Shown here: positions 26,429 through 34,321 of the stretch, piece after piece | Numbering within the stretch: position 1 is the stretch's first letter | Layout: each line of letters begins with the position of its first letter | Source: Shinella sumterensis | GTDB lineage: Bacteria > Pseudomonadota > Alphaproteobacteria > Rhizobiales > Rhizobiaceae | Direction of reading: 5' to 3' | DNA length: 64,000 nt | Assembly (NCBI RefSeq): GCF_004514425.2 | Contig: NZ_MYFN02000004.1 | Coordinates: 186,001-250,000, forward strand | Notes under the pieces: model-generated | The model's database searches: none | What the model saw: only the letters and a program-made list of their open reading frames with translations | Told to the model about the DNA's origin: nothing | Program-made: the position numbers and the translations under genes

Positions 26429-26535
26429 GCGCGGCTACCAACCGAACTGGCTTTTGGTGCAGCAACCCCAAACAGCGAGCACCTTTCGGCCGGCACCACC
26501 CGTAAGCTCGCAGTTTGGGTTCCTACTTGCCGCGC
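26429..26535 (+). ncRNA. Candidate structured RNA (three-way junction)
   Basis: Outer stem GCGCGGC / GCCGCGC (26429-26435, 26529-26535) encloses a small hairpin (ACCAA/TTGGT, 26437-26458) and a long one (26464-26480 / 26506-26521, about 14 bp). No ORF. It is followed by ggaggagacc without a plausible gene, so it could be a relic of a structured leader. Confidence 0.45.
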
Positions 26536-26596
26536 GGAGGAGACCTTGAGAGCCTTAACGCGCGACGTTCGATACCCCCTACCACAGAGGCAGTTT

Positions 26597-26626
26597 GTGC
26601 ATACAGAGTGTTTACAAATTTGTCAA
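26597..26626 (-). promoter_or_regulatory. Copy 1 of the dispersed prophage promoter/operator (minus strand)
   Basis: TTGACAAATTTGTAAA read leftward from 26626, one base different from the other four copies at position 17, followed after a 17-nt spacer by TATGCA. Lies just past the stop of the second repressor gene and points toward the RHH gene. Confidence 0.65.
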
Positions 26627-26650
26627 GCGACAAAATCACGTAGCGTCAGT

Positions 26651-27268
26651 TCAGCCGGCGGCCACCACCCGCTCAGCAAGGACAATGACGTGAATCGCCT
26701 CGTGGCCGTCGACGACAACGTCTGGCCGATCGTAACGCGACAGCCGCACCGACTGCCCTTCCACCGATTCAAGGCAGCCTATCCACGCGATGCCTTTCGG
26801 GGAGTGTACGATAACGTCACTGCCCGGCTTCGGCCACGCAGCCGGGTCGACCCAGGCGCGCGTGCCGTAAAGCAGCGCCGGCTCCATGACGTTTGTCTCG
26901 ATGCGAACGAAGTAGCGACCGCGCGGGATGTACGACACCCCGTAGCCGTGCTGGATCGGCTCGAACTTGAACTTGCCTTCCTTGCGGTCGGACACTTTGC
27001 CGTGCTGCTGCGCCGTGTCGAACACACCGATTCCCGGTGCGGCTCGCTCCTGCGCTTCCTCGCACAGTTTGTCGATGTTCTCGCGCGCCATGTCCATAAA
27101 GTCGGCAAGCGCGTCTCGAACATCGGGGCGTGGCAGCGTGCCACGCTTCCAGGAGCTATAGGTCTGCTGAACCCAGCCGTACTTCTCGGCGACGGCACGT
27201 TCCGTCATGCCGAGCGCGCGCTGGCGTTCGGACAGGAGTGAGGCAAATCGGCTTTTTTTAGGAGGCAT
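26651..27268 (-). CDS. Second phage repressor: XRE HTH plus degenerate S24 domain
   Basis: 205 residues. HTH near the N terminus (MTERAVAEKYGWVQQTYSSWKRGTLP). The C-terminal half follows the S24 layout (GRYFVRIETNVMEPALLYGTRAWVDPAAWPKPGSDVIVHSP ... AIHVIVLAERVVA), but the nucleophile position of GxSMxP reads NVMEP, so the serine is missing; a matching lysine is also not evident. It should not self-cleave. The 17-mer operator lies between its start and the rightward operon at 27403, so it is the likely owner of the dispersed ACAAATTTGT regulon. Weak ribosome site. Confidence 0.78.
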   Translation of the reverse strand: MPPKKSRFASLLSERQRALGMTERAVAEKYGWVQQTYSSWKRGTLPRPDVRDALADFMDMARENIDKLCEEAQERAAPGIGVFDTAQQHGKVSDRKEGKFKFEPIQHGYGVSYIPRGRYFVRIETNVMEPALLYGTRAWVDPAAWPKPGSDVIVHSPKGIAWIGCLESVEGQSVRLSRYDRPDVVVDGHEAIHVIVLAERVVAAG

Positions 27269-27293
27269 GCGGCACCAACATCAGCGTGAAATC

Positions 27294-27322
27294 TTGACAA
27301 ATTTGTAAATATGTACTACAAG
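27294..27322 (+). promoter_or_regulatory. Copy 2 of the dispersed promoter/operator, early operon promoter
   Basis: TTGACAAATTTGTAAAT at 27294-27310 with palindrome ACAAATTTGT overlapping the -35 region; TACAAG follows after 17 nt. Drives the operon starting at 27403 and sits 26 nt upstream of the second repressor gene. Confidence 0.75.
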
Positions 27323-27333
27323 GAAAGACCACC

Positions 27334-27378
27334 GGCAAGCCTGACCAACCGAAACCTGCAGCAACCACCAGGCTCGCC
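27334..27378 (+). promoter_or_regulatory. Leader hairpin of the early operon
   Basis: Stem GGCAAGCCTG / CAGGCTCGCC (one mismatch) with a 25-nt CCAACC-rich loop, just downstream of promoter copy 2 and upstream of the gaagaggag ribosome site of the 27403 gene. Confidence 0.55.
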
Positions 27379-27402
27379 ATACTGCCACGAAGAGGAGTAG
27401 CC

Positions 27403-27702
27403 ATGACCACAATCACCAGCTCGATGCTGGCGGATATGCATGCTCGCCGTCAAGACGGGGAGAGCGTCGCAGAGATCGCCGCCAGATACAACGTCAAACC
27501 CATGACAGCCTACCAGCGCCTGCGCCGAGCCTTTGGTTCAGTGAAGCCGCGCGAGATCGTTGCAGCGAACGACAACCGACCCGATGTCGTCACCCGCATG
27601 ACAGCCCACAACGGAGGCTGCTCCACGCTGAGCGGCAAGGTTCCGGTTTCGGTCGTCAGGATTCCGACGCTCGATGGTCACGCACCGAAGGTGGCGGCAT
27701 GA
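27403..27702 (+). CDS. Small HTH DNA-binding protein (early regulator)
   Basis: 99 residues. Residues 8-45 (MLADMHARRQDGESVAEIAARYNVKPMTAYQRLRRAFG) form a resolvase/Hin-like HTH. Contains VAANDNRP, the first of many NDN motifs in this prophage. First gene after promoter copy 2, in Cro position relative to the second repressor; a Cro-like role is inference. ATG of the next gene overlaps its stop. Confidence 0.7.
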   Translation: MTTITSSMLADMHARRQDGESVAEIAARYNVKPMTAYQRLRRAFGSVKPREIVAANDNRPDVVTRMTAHNGGCSTLSGKVPVSVVRIPTLDGHAPKVAA

Positions 27703-28007
27703 GCGACGACAGCACGATGCGCAGCGACTGCGAATGCGAATTCTTCAACTTCGGCGACATGGTTCGATCCCGCCAGAACCCGAACCTGACGGGGCAGGTC
27801 ATCGGCGATCGCAACTGGGGCTCAGAGTATCAGGTGCGGCTGGCCGACGGCGCGACCACAATCTGGTGGCACGGCGTCGAGATGGAGCACGATCCGGAGG
27901 CGGAAGTTCCGCCGGCCAAGGAAGACGACACCACGAACGTGGTTCGTGTCGATTTCACCAAATCGCGGGGTCTGCGCCCCGAAACAATTACAGGAGGGGC
28001 TGCGTGA
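27699..28007 (+). CDS. Hypothetical phage protein
   Basis: 102 residues, acidic; FNFGDMVRSRQNPNLTGQVIGDRNWGSEYQVRLADGATTIWWHGVEMEHD looks like a small SH3/KOW-type beta barrel. Coupled to neighbours by ATGA and TGATG overlaps. Confidence 0.6.
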   Translation: MSDDSTMRSDCECEFFNFGDMVRSRQNPNLTGQVIGDRNWGSEYQVRLADGATTIWWHGVEMEHDPEAEVPPAKEDDTTNVVRVDFTKSRGLRPETITGGAA

Positions 28008-29140
28008 TGGGTGAGTTCAAGATTGGCGACCGGGTGCGGGCTCTGTACAGCTACTATGGGCAGTTTACGACCGGCAAAGAATACGTCGTCAGCGGCATCA
28101 ACGATTATAGCATCAGTATTGCTGAGGATGATGCCGGCTCCACGGAAAATGGCTGGAGTCCTTCGAACTTCGAACTCGTCACCCCCGCCTTCACCATCGA
28201 AGCCGGCAACCACTACCGCACCCGTTCCGGCAAGCCGACTGGCCGCGTGACCAAGGGCGACACCGGTTTTGAGGCTGTCGTCGACGGGCGCGTTCGCATC
28301 TTCGACGAGGCCGGCGGTGCGGTTCACGGCGACGATGACATCGTCGAGGCCTGGGTGCCGAAGGTCGGGGAGCGGGTGGTTGTTGTCGAGACCGAAAACT
28401 TTCATCCTGCGGTGTCCTCCGAGACGCAGTGTGTGGTGGATAGCGTGAACGCGGATTACCTCTGGCTTAACGCCTCGACGGACAGTCACGGCGTGCTGCA
28501 CCAATTTGCCTACCTTTCCGACCTCGAACCGCTGCTCGTTGCCGCTCCGCAACCGGCAGCCCTAAAGATTGAGGCCAGCAAGTTCTACCAGACGCGCGAT
28601 GGGCGGAAGGTTGCCAATATTCACAAGGATTTCGGCTATTGGTTTGGCCTGATCGAAGGAGAGATCGGCCATAGGGCGTTCGAGCCGAACGGCCGTCACG
28701 GAAATGAATATATCCAGAACAATCCCGACTTGGACCTCATCGCCGAATGGGTCGACGAGCCCGTCACGCAGCCCGCCGTCGCCAATGACAACGGGCCGAA
28801 GTTCAAGGTGGGTGATCGCATTACCGGGAAAGCCGCGGGCTTTGGCATCGTCAGCGGCGAGATAATCCTTGTCGACGAAGGTGCATACCGCGATCCGTAC
28901 AAGATCCATGATGACGCAACCGGCCTAGATATCTGGGTCGAGCGCGACGCCGTGGCTTTCGGTGAGCCGTACCATGACGCCGACAACGATAACCTGCCGG
29001 TTGCCCAGCAACATGCAGGTCTGATCAAGACCCGAAACGGCTACGGCTTCGAAATCGCGCGCTTCGGCGATTATGTCTGGGTCGATACCGGCAAGAAGGC
29101 CCCAGAGACATTCCGGGCCGCTTCCGTCTCTGCAGCCTAA
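28007..29140 (+). CDS. Multi-module beta-barrel phage protein
   Basis: 377 residues from ATG at 28007 (GGAGG upstream). Built of repeated SH3/KOW-like units: MGEFKIGDRVRALYSYYGQFTTGKEYVVSGI; IEAGNHYRTRSGKPTGRV ... DDDIVEAWV; VGERVVVVETENF; IEASKFYQTRDGRKVANI ... DLDLIAEWV; FKVGDRITGKAAGFGIVSGEIILVDEGAYRDPYKIHDD. Linked to the smaller SH3-like protein just upstream. Function unknown; a binding scaffold is likely. Confidence 0.65.
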   Translation: MGEFKIGDRVRALYSYYGQFTTGKEYVVSGINDYSISIAEDDAGSTENGWSPSNFELVTPAFTIEAGNHYRTRSGKPTGRVTKGDTGFEAVVDGRVRIFDEAGGAVHGDDDIVEAWVPKVGERVVVVETENFHPAVSSETQCVVDSVNADYLWLNASTDSHGVLHQFAYLSDLEPLLVAAPQPAALKIEASKFYQTRDGRKVANIHKDFGYWFGLIEGEIGHRAFEPNGRHGNEYIQNNPDLDLIAEWVDEPVTQPAVANDNGPKFKVGDRITGKAAGFGIVSGEIILVDEGAYRDPYKIHDDATGLDIWVERDAVAFGEPYHDADNDNLPVAQQHAGLIKTRNGYGFEIARFGDYVWVDTGKKAPETFRAASVSAA

Positions 29141-29164
29141 CCACCAATCCCTACCACCAACCAA

Positions 29165-29190
29165 CCCGCTGCTTGGCGACAGGCAGCGGG
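29165..29190 (+). promoter_or_regulatory. Leader hairpin before the 29207 gene
   Basis: CCCGCTGC / GCAGCGGG perfect 8-bp stem, preceded by ACCACCAACCAA and followed by gcgaggag. Confidence 0.6.
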
Positions 29191-29206
29191 AGCGAGGAGA
29201 CTTGTT

Positions 29207-29404
29207 ATGCCGAAATACAAGGCCGACCTGCCGGCAGGCTGCGCGATACCGTTCGCGCTGCTTGCCCTGTCCACCATCCCGGCGTGGCTGACACACCTGT
29301 ACGTCTGCTTCACCGACGAGCGCTGGGGCTTCCTCATCGCCGGAGCGCTGGCCGCACCCATCGCCGTCATTCACGGCTGGGGCATCTGGCTGGGGATCTG
29401 GTGA
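29207..29404 (+). CDS. Small two-span membrane protein
   Basis: 65 residues: GCAIPFALLALSTIPAWLTHLYVCF and WGFLIAGALAAPIAVIHGWGIWLGIW are membrane spans with a short CFTDER turn. Stop overlaps the next ATG. Unknown role. Confidence 0.6.
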   Translation: MPKYKADLPAGCAIPFALLALSTIPAWLTHLYVCFTDERWGFLIAGALAAPIAVIHGWGIWLGIW

Positions 29405-29667
29405 TGGCCAAACACCACCGCGACCCGCAGCCCACCGAGACCCCGAAAGACTTCGACGTCTACGGCCTCGTGCCGCCGCAGGATCAGCCCACCGGACGCA
29501 CCTGGAAACGCGCCATGACGGCTGCAGCATGCGCCGCTGTCTTCGGCCTGACCTACGCGCTCATCCCGATCGCCTTCGCCGTTGGTGGCGCGGCAATCGG
29601 TGTGTGGTTCGTCGGAGCCGAATTCTACGACTGGCTGGACCGGCACACCAACCAGGACCGGCAGTAA
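29404..29667 (+). CDS. Small membrane protein
   Basis: 87 residues; soluble N-terminal 40 residues, then AMTAAACAAVFGLTYALIPIAFAVGGAAIGVWFVGAEFYDWL, one or two membrane spans. Paired with the preceding membrane gene by a 1-nt overlap. Confidence 0.6.
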   Translation: MAKHHRDPQPTETPKDFDVYGLVPPQDQPTGRTWKRAMTAAACAAVFGLTYALIPIAFAVGGAAIGVWFVGAEFYDWLDRHTNQDRQ

Positions 29668-29683
29668 CCGAAGAGGAGACGAA

Positions 29684-30469
29684 ATGGCAATTTCCCTATC
29701 ATCCCTGAGATCCACCAAGCGCAACGATCCACCCATTATGCTGCTTTATGGCGTCGACGGCATCGGCAAGACCAGCCTAGCAGCTGAATTCCCGTCGCCG
29801 CTCTTCCTCGGTACGGAGGGCGAGCGACCGCCGTCTGACGTAGATCTGCCGACCCCCGGCGTCATCACGTCCCTGAATGATGTGTTCGACGTGTTTGGCG
29901 AACTGCTCGACAGCGAGCACGACTTCGGCACTGTCATCATCGACAGCCTCGACGGACTCGAGCCGTTGATCTGGCGGGCGACGTGTGCACGCCTTGGTCT
30001 TAACTCGATCGAAGATGCAGGATTCGGAAAAGGTTACGTCGAGGCAGACACGGAATGGAACGAATACCTTTCCGCCGTCGCGGCTCTGGCGCAGGCCGGA
30101 ATTTATGTCGTGCAGCTGGCTCACCCGGAGATCGTGCGGTTCGACAGCCCGACCAGCGATCCGTACAGCCGGTATCAGCCGAAACTCCACAAGCGAGCCA
30201 ACGCCCTCGTTCGCGAGAAGGCTGATGTCGTGGCCTTCATGAACTACCGCATCTCCATCAAGGAGAAAGAGGTGGCGCGCCAGACGAAGGTTGCGCACGC
30301 CGAGGGCGGCAAGGAGCGCCAGATCCACCTCAACGAAGGCGCCGGATTCAACGCGAAGAACCGCTTCTCCATGCCGGATTCCATCTCCTACAAGAAGGGA
30401 GACGGCTTCGCAGCGTTGGCAAAATACTGGCCTTCGAACGACAACGCGGCACGGCAGGAGGCGGCGTGA
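29684..30469 (+). CDS. Sak4-like RecA-fold ATPase (phage recombination)
   Basis: 261 residues from ATG at 29684 (gaggagacga). Walker A LLYGVDGIGKTSLAAEF, then LFLGTEG, Walker B TVIIDSLDGLEPLI, VVQLAHPEIVRFDSP and a C-terminal IHLNEGAGFNAKNRFSMPDSI, the order found in phage nucleotide-binding proteins of the Sak4/AAA_24 group. These anneal or exchange single strands together with a phage SSB. The DUF669 gene 350 nt downstream is the usual partner. Contains NDN near the C terminus. Confidence 0.8.
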   Translation: MAISLSSLRSTKRNDPPIMLLYGVDGIGKTSLAAEFPSPLFLGTEGERPPSDVDLPTPGVITSLNDVFDVFGELLDSEHDFGTVIIDSLDGLEPLIWRATCARLGLNSIEDAGFGKGYVEADTEWNEYLSAVAALAQAGIYVVQLAHPEIVRFDSPTSDPYSRYQPKLHKRANALVREKADVVAFMNYRISIKEKEVARQTKVAHAEGGKERQIHLNEGAGFNAKNRFSMPDSISYKKGDGFAALAKYWPSNDNAARQEAA

Positions 30470-30636
30470 TGGGTAGCTTCTATCTGGGTGTCGCCATTCT
30501 TCTTGCCGTGGCAGCCGCCATCGTCGGGGCGGTGATCTACAGCGTCGGCGTATGGCCGGCACTAGCGGTATTCGGCCTCACCGGACTGATGACCGGGGCA
30601 ATCTACCTCGGCATCAACCTCATCTATGGCTACTAA
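30469..30636 (+). CDS. Small membrane protein (55 aa)
   Basis: MGSFYLGVAILLAVAAAIVGAVIYSVGVWPALAVFGLTGLMTGAIYLGINLIYGY: two hydrophobic spans. ATG overlaps the preceding stop (TGATG); GCAGGAGG upstream. Below common ORF cutoffs but coupled and credible. Confidence 0.6.
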   Translation: MGSFYLGVAILLAVAAAIVGAVIYSVGVWPALAVFGLTGLMTGAIYLGINLIYGY

Positions 30637-30639
30637 CCC

Positions 30640-30786
30640 ATGTTCCACCGCGAAAACTGGTTCGCATGGTTCCCCGTGACGGCACGCACCGCCGCCGGCA
30701 AACGCATCGCATGGCTGGAGACGGTCATGCGGGAGCGGTTCGAGACAGCAAATAGCGCCAGTGCTTGGCGCTATTACACCACCTAA
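30640..30786 (+). CDS. Small aromatic-rich phage protein (48 aa)
   Basis: MFHRENWFAWFPVTARTAAGKRIAWLETVMRERFETANSASAWRYYTT. Begins 3 nt after the previous stop without a clear ribosome site, so coupling is assumed. Its composition is protein-like and the gap before the next leader fits. Function unknown. Confidence 0.5.
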   Translation: MFHRENWFAWFPVTARTAAGKRIAWLETVMRERFETANSASAWRYYTT

Positions 30787-30813
30787 CCACTACCACAGAA
30801 GGAGACGGCCAGC

Positions 30814-31410
30814 ATGGCTAAGCTGAACACCAGATTCAATGCACAGGACCACGATACCGAACAGCGCGACTATGAGGACCTGCCTGCGGGGATCATGCAG
30901 TTCGAGATCGAAGCGAGCGAAATCAAGGAGACCGGCCCGGAACACGCGCGCACCGGCAACGGCATGAAGTACACGGTAAATGTCCTGGCTCCAGAAGAGG
31001 TGTCCGGTCGAAAGTTCTTCGGCTTCATCAACCTCGAAAACACCAATGCGCAGGCGCAGGAGATCGGACAACGGGAATTTGCGTCCCTCTGCCGCGCGAT
31101 GGGCGTTGAGGGCGTGGAAGACACGGAGGAGCTGCACTATCGCACCTACACGGTGAAGCTTGGCCTCGGCAAGCCGAGCAAGAAGCTCAAGGCAGACGGC
31201 TCCCCTGAATTCCCGGCGCGCATGGAGGTCAAGCGGTACTTCTTCCCGGATCAGGGCAACATTCCCGAGCCTGCGCTCGATGCGGTTCAAACCAAACCAG
31301 CAGCAGCCAACGACAATCGCGCACCTGCGGCGAATGACAACCGCCAGCAACAGCAGGCCAGCCGACCGGCTGCTGCGGCTACGGGCAGCCGGCCCTGGGG
31401 GAAGAAGTGA
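30814..31410 (+). CDS. DUF669 phage protein, probable ssDNA-binding partner
   Basis: 198 residues. QRDYEDLPAGIMQFEIEASEIKETGPEHARTGNGMKYTVNVLAPEEVSGRKFFGFINLENTNAQAQEIGQREFASLCRAMGV is typical of DUF669, which in several phages accompanies Sak4-type recombinases and resembles an OB-fold SSB. The C-terminal tail is disordered, with two ANDNR motifs, a Gln run and a GSRPWGKK end, like SSB tails. Leader gaaggagac. Confidence 0.8.
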   Translation: MAKLNTRFNAQDHDTEQRDYEDLPAGIMQFEIEASEIKETGPEHARTGNGMKYTVNVLAPEEVSGRKFFGFINLENTNAQAQEIGQREFASLCRAMGVEGVEDTEELHYRTYTVKLGLGKPSKKLKADGSPEFPARMEVKRYFFPDQGNIPEPALDAVQTKPAAANDNRAPAANDNRQQQQASRPAAAATGSRPWGKK

Positions 31411-31493
31411 TGGGCTGGCCTGACGCGGTGGCGATTGCTGCAGTTGCATTCAGCTTCGCCTACGTGCTCGCCGTGCTCTTCACCCGCGCCTAA
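31410..31493 (+). CDS. Membrane micropeptide (27 aa)
   Basis: MGWPDAVAIAAVAFSFAYVLAVLFTRA, a single transmembrane helix. ATG overlaps the stop of the DUF669 gene (TGATG). Confidence 0.5.
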   Translation: MGWPDAVAIAAVAFSFAYVLAVLFTRA

Positions 31494-31502
31494 CCACCAC
31501 CA

Positions 31503-31531
31503 GCGGCCGGTTGCTACCTGCAACTGGCCGC
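31503..31531 (+). promoter_or_regulatory. Leader hairpin before the sliding-clamp gene
   Basis: GCGGCCGGTTGC / GCAACTGGCCGC: 12-bp stem with one G-U pair and a 5-nt loop, between ACCACCA and the aagaggagac ribosome site. Confidence 0.65.
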
Positions 31532-31556
31532 GCACTACCACCAAGAGGAGACCACA

Positions 31557-32615
31557 ATGCACCTGACAATCAGTCGGGCGGAGCTTTCCCGCGTTATCTC
31601 GGCGGTAAGCCGCGTCGTTGAAAGCAGAAACATCATCGAAATCCTGTCCAACCTGCGCCTTGTCGCGACGGACGACACACTGACCGTGACGGCTACAGAC
31701 CTCGCCATCGTTGCGGAAGCCAAGGCGCCCGCAACCGTCGCGGCCGCTGGGTCTGTGTGCGTAGACGCCAAGTTGTTCGGTGACATTGCCAAGAAGGCCG
31801 GCGCTTCCGAAATCATCCTCCTGCTGGATGATGACAAACTTGTCGTGAAGTCCGGACGTAGTCGCTTCTCGCTTCGCACGCTGCCTGCTGCGGACTTCCC
31901 GTCCATGGGCGCGGATAGCTTTAACGCCGAGTTCGAGACGGACATTGCTGATCTGCTGTCCTCGGTGGCGTTTGCTGCCGGCACGAACGACATCCGCGAA
32001 ATGCTCAATGGCGTGCTTTTGCGCTCCAAAGCCGGAAAGCTTGTTGCCGTGGCGACAGACGGGCACCGTCTCGCTCGCTCACAGGGCGATGAAGCGCCTT
32101 CCTTCGATGACATCATCATCCCGAACAAAGCGGTCAGCGTCATGCCGAAGGGCACGACGATCGTCAGCGTCAGCCCTGAAAAGATGCGCGTCATTGGCGA
32201 GGACATCACGATCACGACCAAACTGATCGGCATGGAGTATCCCGATTACGAGCGGGTCATCCCACAACACAACGATAAAGTCGTGGCCGTGAACCGCGAC
32301 GAGATGATGCGGGCGGCCGATCGCGTCGTGACGGTGAGCAGCGAGAAGAGCAAGGGTGTTCGTCTGTCTATCGCGTCCGGCGCAATCCAGTTCTCGGCCC
32401 GATCTGATGCCGGCGAAGCAGCTGATGAAGTGGCTGCCGATTACAGCGGAGAGCCGATCGATTACGGCCTTAATAGCCTCTACCTGCGCGACATGCTGGC
32501 GGCCCTGCCTCCGGGCAAGGTCAAGCTGGCGTTGTCTGAGAGCAACTCACCGGCAGTGGTGACCGGCGAGAACGACAACTGGGACGGAGTTCTCATGCCT
32601 CTGAGGGTGAACTGA
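31557..32615 (+). CDS. dnaN: Phage-encoded DNA polymerase III beta sliding clamp
   Basis: 352 residues, near the usual 366-372. Three-domain clamp pattern: MHLTISRAELSRVISAVSRVVESRNIIEILSNLRLVATDDTLTVTATDLAI (domain I), FAAGTNDIREMLNGVLLRSKAGKLVAVATDGHRLARS (domain II), and the final SPAVVTGENDNWDGVLMPLRVN, where the host motif is normally YVVMPMRL. It would tether polymerase to DNA. No phage polymerase is seen in the window, so it may load on host Pol III or serve other clamp clients; see the methyltransferase at 39965. Confidence 0.88.
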   Translation: MHLTISRAELSRVISAVSRVVESRNIIEILSNLRLVATDDTLTVTATDLAIVAEAKAPATVAAAGSVCVDAKLFGDIAKKAGASEIILLLDDDKLVVKSGRSRFSLRTLPAADFPSMGADSFNAEFETDIADLLSSVAFAAGTNDIREMLNGVLLRSKAGKLVAVATDGHRLARSQGDEAPSFDDIIIPNKAVSVMPKGTTIVSVSPEKMRVIGEDITITTKLIGMEYPDYERVIPQHNDKVVAVNRDEMMRAADRVVTVSSEKSKGVRLSIASGAIQFSARSDAGEAADEVAADYSGEPIDYGLNSLYLRDMLAALPPGKVKLALSESNSPAVVTGENDNWDGVLMPLRVN

Positions 32616-32830
32616 TGGAGCGAGAGATCAAGAACCTTATCCGAGAGGCAATTTCAGCCATCCGGCGCGGTGACATTGATGACGGCGTGCTGATCCTGGA
32701 GCGCACTGTCGACCCGAAGTATCGGTCTGTGGAGCATGCTCACGGGGCGTACCTTATGCGCGACGGCGGAGGGGTTGGCTCTGTGGGCGGGTACTTCGCG
32801 GAGGCTCTAGGGCATAAGGTGGCGGCATGA
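32615..32830 (+). CDS. Hypothetical phage protein
   Basis: 71 residues; helical N-terminal half (EREIKNLIREAISAIRRGDIDDGVLILERTV), then a Gly-rich end. Overlaps the clamp stop and the next ATG, so translationally coupled. Confidence 0.55.
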   Translation: MEREIKNLIREAISAIRRGDIDDGVLILERTVDPKYRSVEHAHGAYLMRDGGGVGSVGGYFAEALGHKVAA

Positions 32831-33006
32831 CCCTCACCGGACGAAAGCGCTACCGCACCAACTGGCGCGGCAAGCTCATCCTGCAGGTCGAATACACGCT
32901 GTTCCACATGAAAGACCTCAACGGGTCCGGATACTACGACGAGTGGACAACGACGCATTGGCGGGATGCCAAGGTCGATGACGGCGCGCATGAGGCGTCC
33001 GCCTAA
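32827..33006 (+). CDS. Hypothetical phage protein (59 aa)
   Basis: MTLTGRKRYRTNWRGKLILQVEYTLFHMKDLNGSGYYDEWTTTHWRDAKVDDGAHEASA; strand-rich, Trp/Tyr-rich. 4-nt overlap with the upstream gene and 1-nt overlap with the nuclease gene downstream. Confidence 0.6.
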   Translation: MTLTGRKRYRTNWRGKLILQVEYTLFHMKDLNGSGYYDEWTTTHWRDAKVDDGAHEASA

Positions 33007-33950
33007 TGGCCCCTATCCCCCGCCCAACGCCCTCAACCCTGCGCGCCATCCAGCACGCCCTCGAATCCGATGAAGACCAGTGGGAGTCCGTCGGCGTGTC
33101 GGCTGGCGATATCGGTATGGAGTGTGACCGAGCTCTTTGGCTCACATTCCGCCGGGCGTCCGTTCCGGAAGCGATCGACTGGCGCAAGCGACGGATCTTC
33201 GAACGTGGCGAGATAGAGGAGGAGCGCCTTCTCGATCTGCTGCGGCTCGTCGGAATTGAGGTTTGGGGTCAGCAGGACCGCGTTCGCGCGGCCGGCGGGC
33301 ATCTGCGCGGCAAGATCGACGGTCGCGCTCTCGGCCTGCCGGAGGCCGCCAAGACCGAACACATCGTCGAATGCAAATCGGCCAAGCAGGAGGTGTTCGC
33401 CAAGGTCAAGAAGTTAGGGGTGAAGGAAGGCAAGCCGGAGCACTACGCCACGTTTCAGTTCTACATGTACGGGCTCGGCATCGACCGCGTCCTCTACATG
33501 ATGTCCAACAAAAACGACGAGGATCTGCATCTCGAGCGGGTAAACTTCGACCACGACTTCGCCATCCACCAGGTGGCGAGGGTGGAGCGCATCATAAACA
33601 TGCCCGAACCGCCCGGCAGGCTGTGCACGAAGCGCGACGACTTCCGCGGCATGTTCTGCCGTCAGGCGGAGGTTTGCTGGGGCGAGATCAAGCCGCGTGC
33701 GCATTGCAGGTCCTGCATCCATGCCACGCCGCTGCTTGACGGCAACGCCGGGTGGGACTGCAGCCGCTGGCAGAAACCTTTGTCGCTCGATGAGCAGGCG
33801 GAAGGCTGCGCCGCTCACCTTTTCATCCCGTCCATGCTTGCCGCCTACGAGCAGGTCGATGCGGACGAGGAGGCCGAGACCATAACCTACGTCCACCGGA
33901 CCACAGGTGAGCGGTGGGTGGACGGCGCGGCTGCGGAGCCAACAACATGA
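33006..33950 (+). CDS. PD-(D/E)XK nuclease, Cas4/AddB-like
   Basis: 314 residues. GKIDGRALGLPEAAKTEHIVECKSAKQEVF provides the D...ExK catalytic signature, followed by ATFQFYMYGLGIDRVLYMMSNKNDEDLHLERV. One Cys lies early (MECDRALWLTF) and several late (FCRQAEVCWGEI, HCRSC, DCSRW), as in Cas4-type nucleases with an iron-sulfur cluster. Likely an exonuclease producing single strands for the Sak4/DUF669 pair. No CRISPR locus is present. Confidence 0.78.
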   Translation: MAPIPRPTPSTLRAIQHALESDEDQWESVGVSAGDIGMECDRALWLTFRRASVPEAIDWRKRRIFERGEIEEERLLDLLRLVGIEVWGQQDRVRAAGGHLRGKIDGRALGLPEAAKTEHIVECKSAKQEVFAKVKKLGVKEGKPEHYATFQFYMYGLGIDRVLYMMSNKNDEDLHLERVNFDHDFAIHQVARVERIINMPEPPGRLCTKRDDFRGMFCRQAEVCWGEIKPRAHCRSCIHATPLLDGNAGWDCSRWQKPLSLDEQAEGCAAHLFIPSMLAAYEQVDADEEAETITYVHRTTGERWVDGAAAEPTT

Positions 33951-34303
33951 GCCGCAAGCCGCGCCCGATCTGCCCGGTATGCGGCGCGCGAGCCGCGCGC
34001 AGCGAAACCCGCTTTGGTCGCCGCCACGACTGCTGCGGCCTGTGGTCTTGGGGCAACAAGCCGCTTGCCGACGCTGAGACACACAAGGCACGCAGCGATG
34101 CGCACCGCGTCTTTGACGTACTGTGGAAATCCGGACACCTGTCGCGCGGCGAGGCCTACCAAGCCCTGTCGTGGGCTACCGGCTGGCCGGAAGCGGACTG
34201 CCACATGATGCACATGCCGAAAGAACGAGCCGCCCTCGTTCCTGCCGCCGTGCGCAGGATCTGGGCGGTTATCAACGAAGACAGCCCCACCAAGGCTGCC
34301 TAA
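33947..34303 (+). CDS. DUF3268-like zinc-finger phage protein
   Basis: 118 residues from the ATG overlapping the nuclease stop. CPVCGARAARSETRFGRRHDCCGLWSWGNKPLADAETHKARSDAHRVFDVLWKSGHLSRGEAYQALSWATGW matches the zinc-ribbon plus helical tail of DUF3268 proteins. Role unknown. Confidence 0.7.
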   Translation: MSRKPRPICPVCGARAARSETRFGRRHDCCGLWSWGNKPLADAETHKARSDAHRVFDVLWKSGHLSRGEAYQALSWATGWPEADCHMMHMPKERAALVPAAVRRIWAVINEDSPTKAA

Positions 34304-34321
34304 CCACAAGAGGAGACCACC

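Noticed and set aside
26546-27241. Plus-strand ORF preceded by ggaggagacc with a TTG start
   Set aside because: It runs antisense through the second repressor, has shadow composition and no recognisable fold; only the leader-like sequence is of interest.
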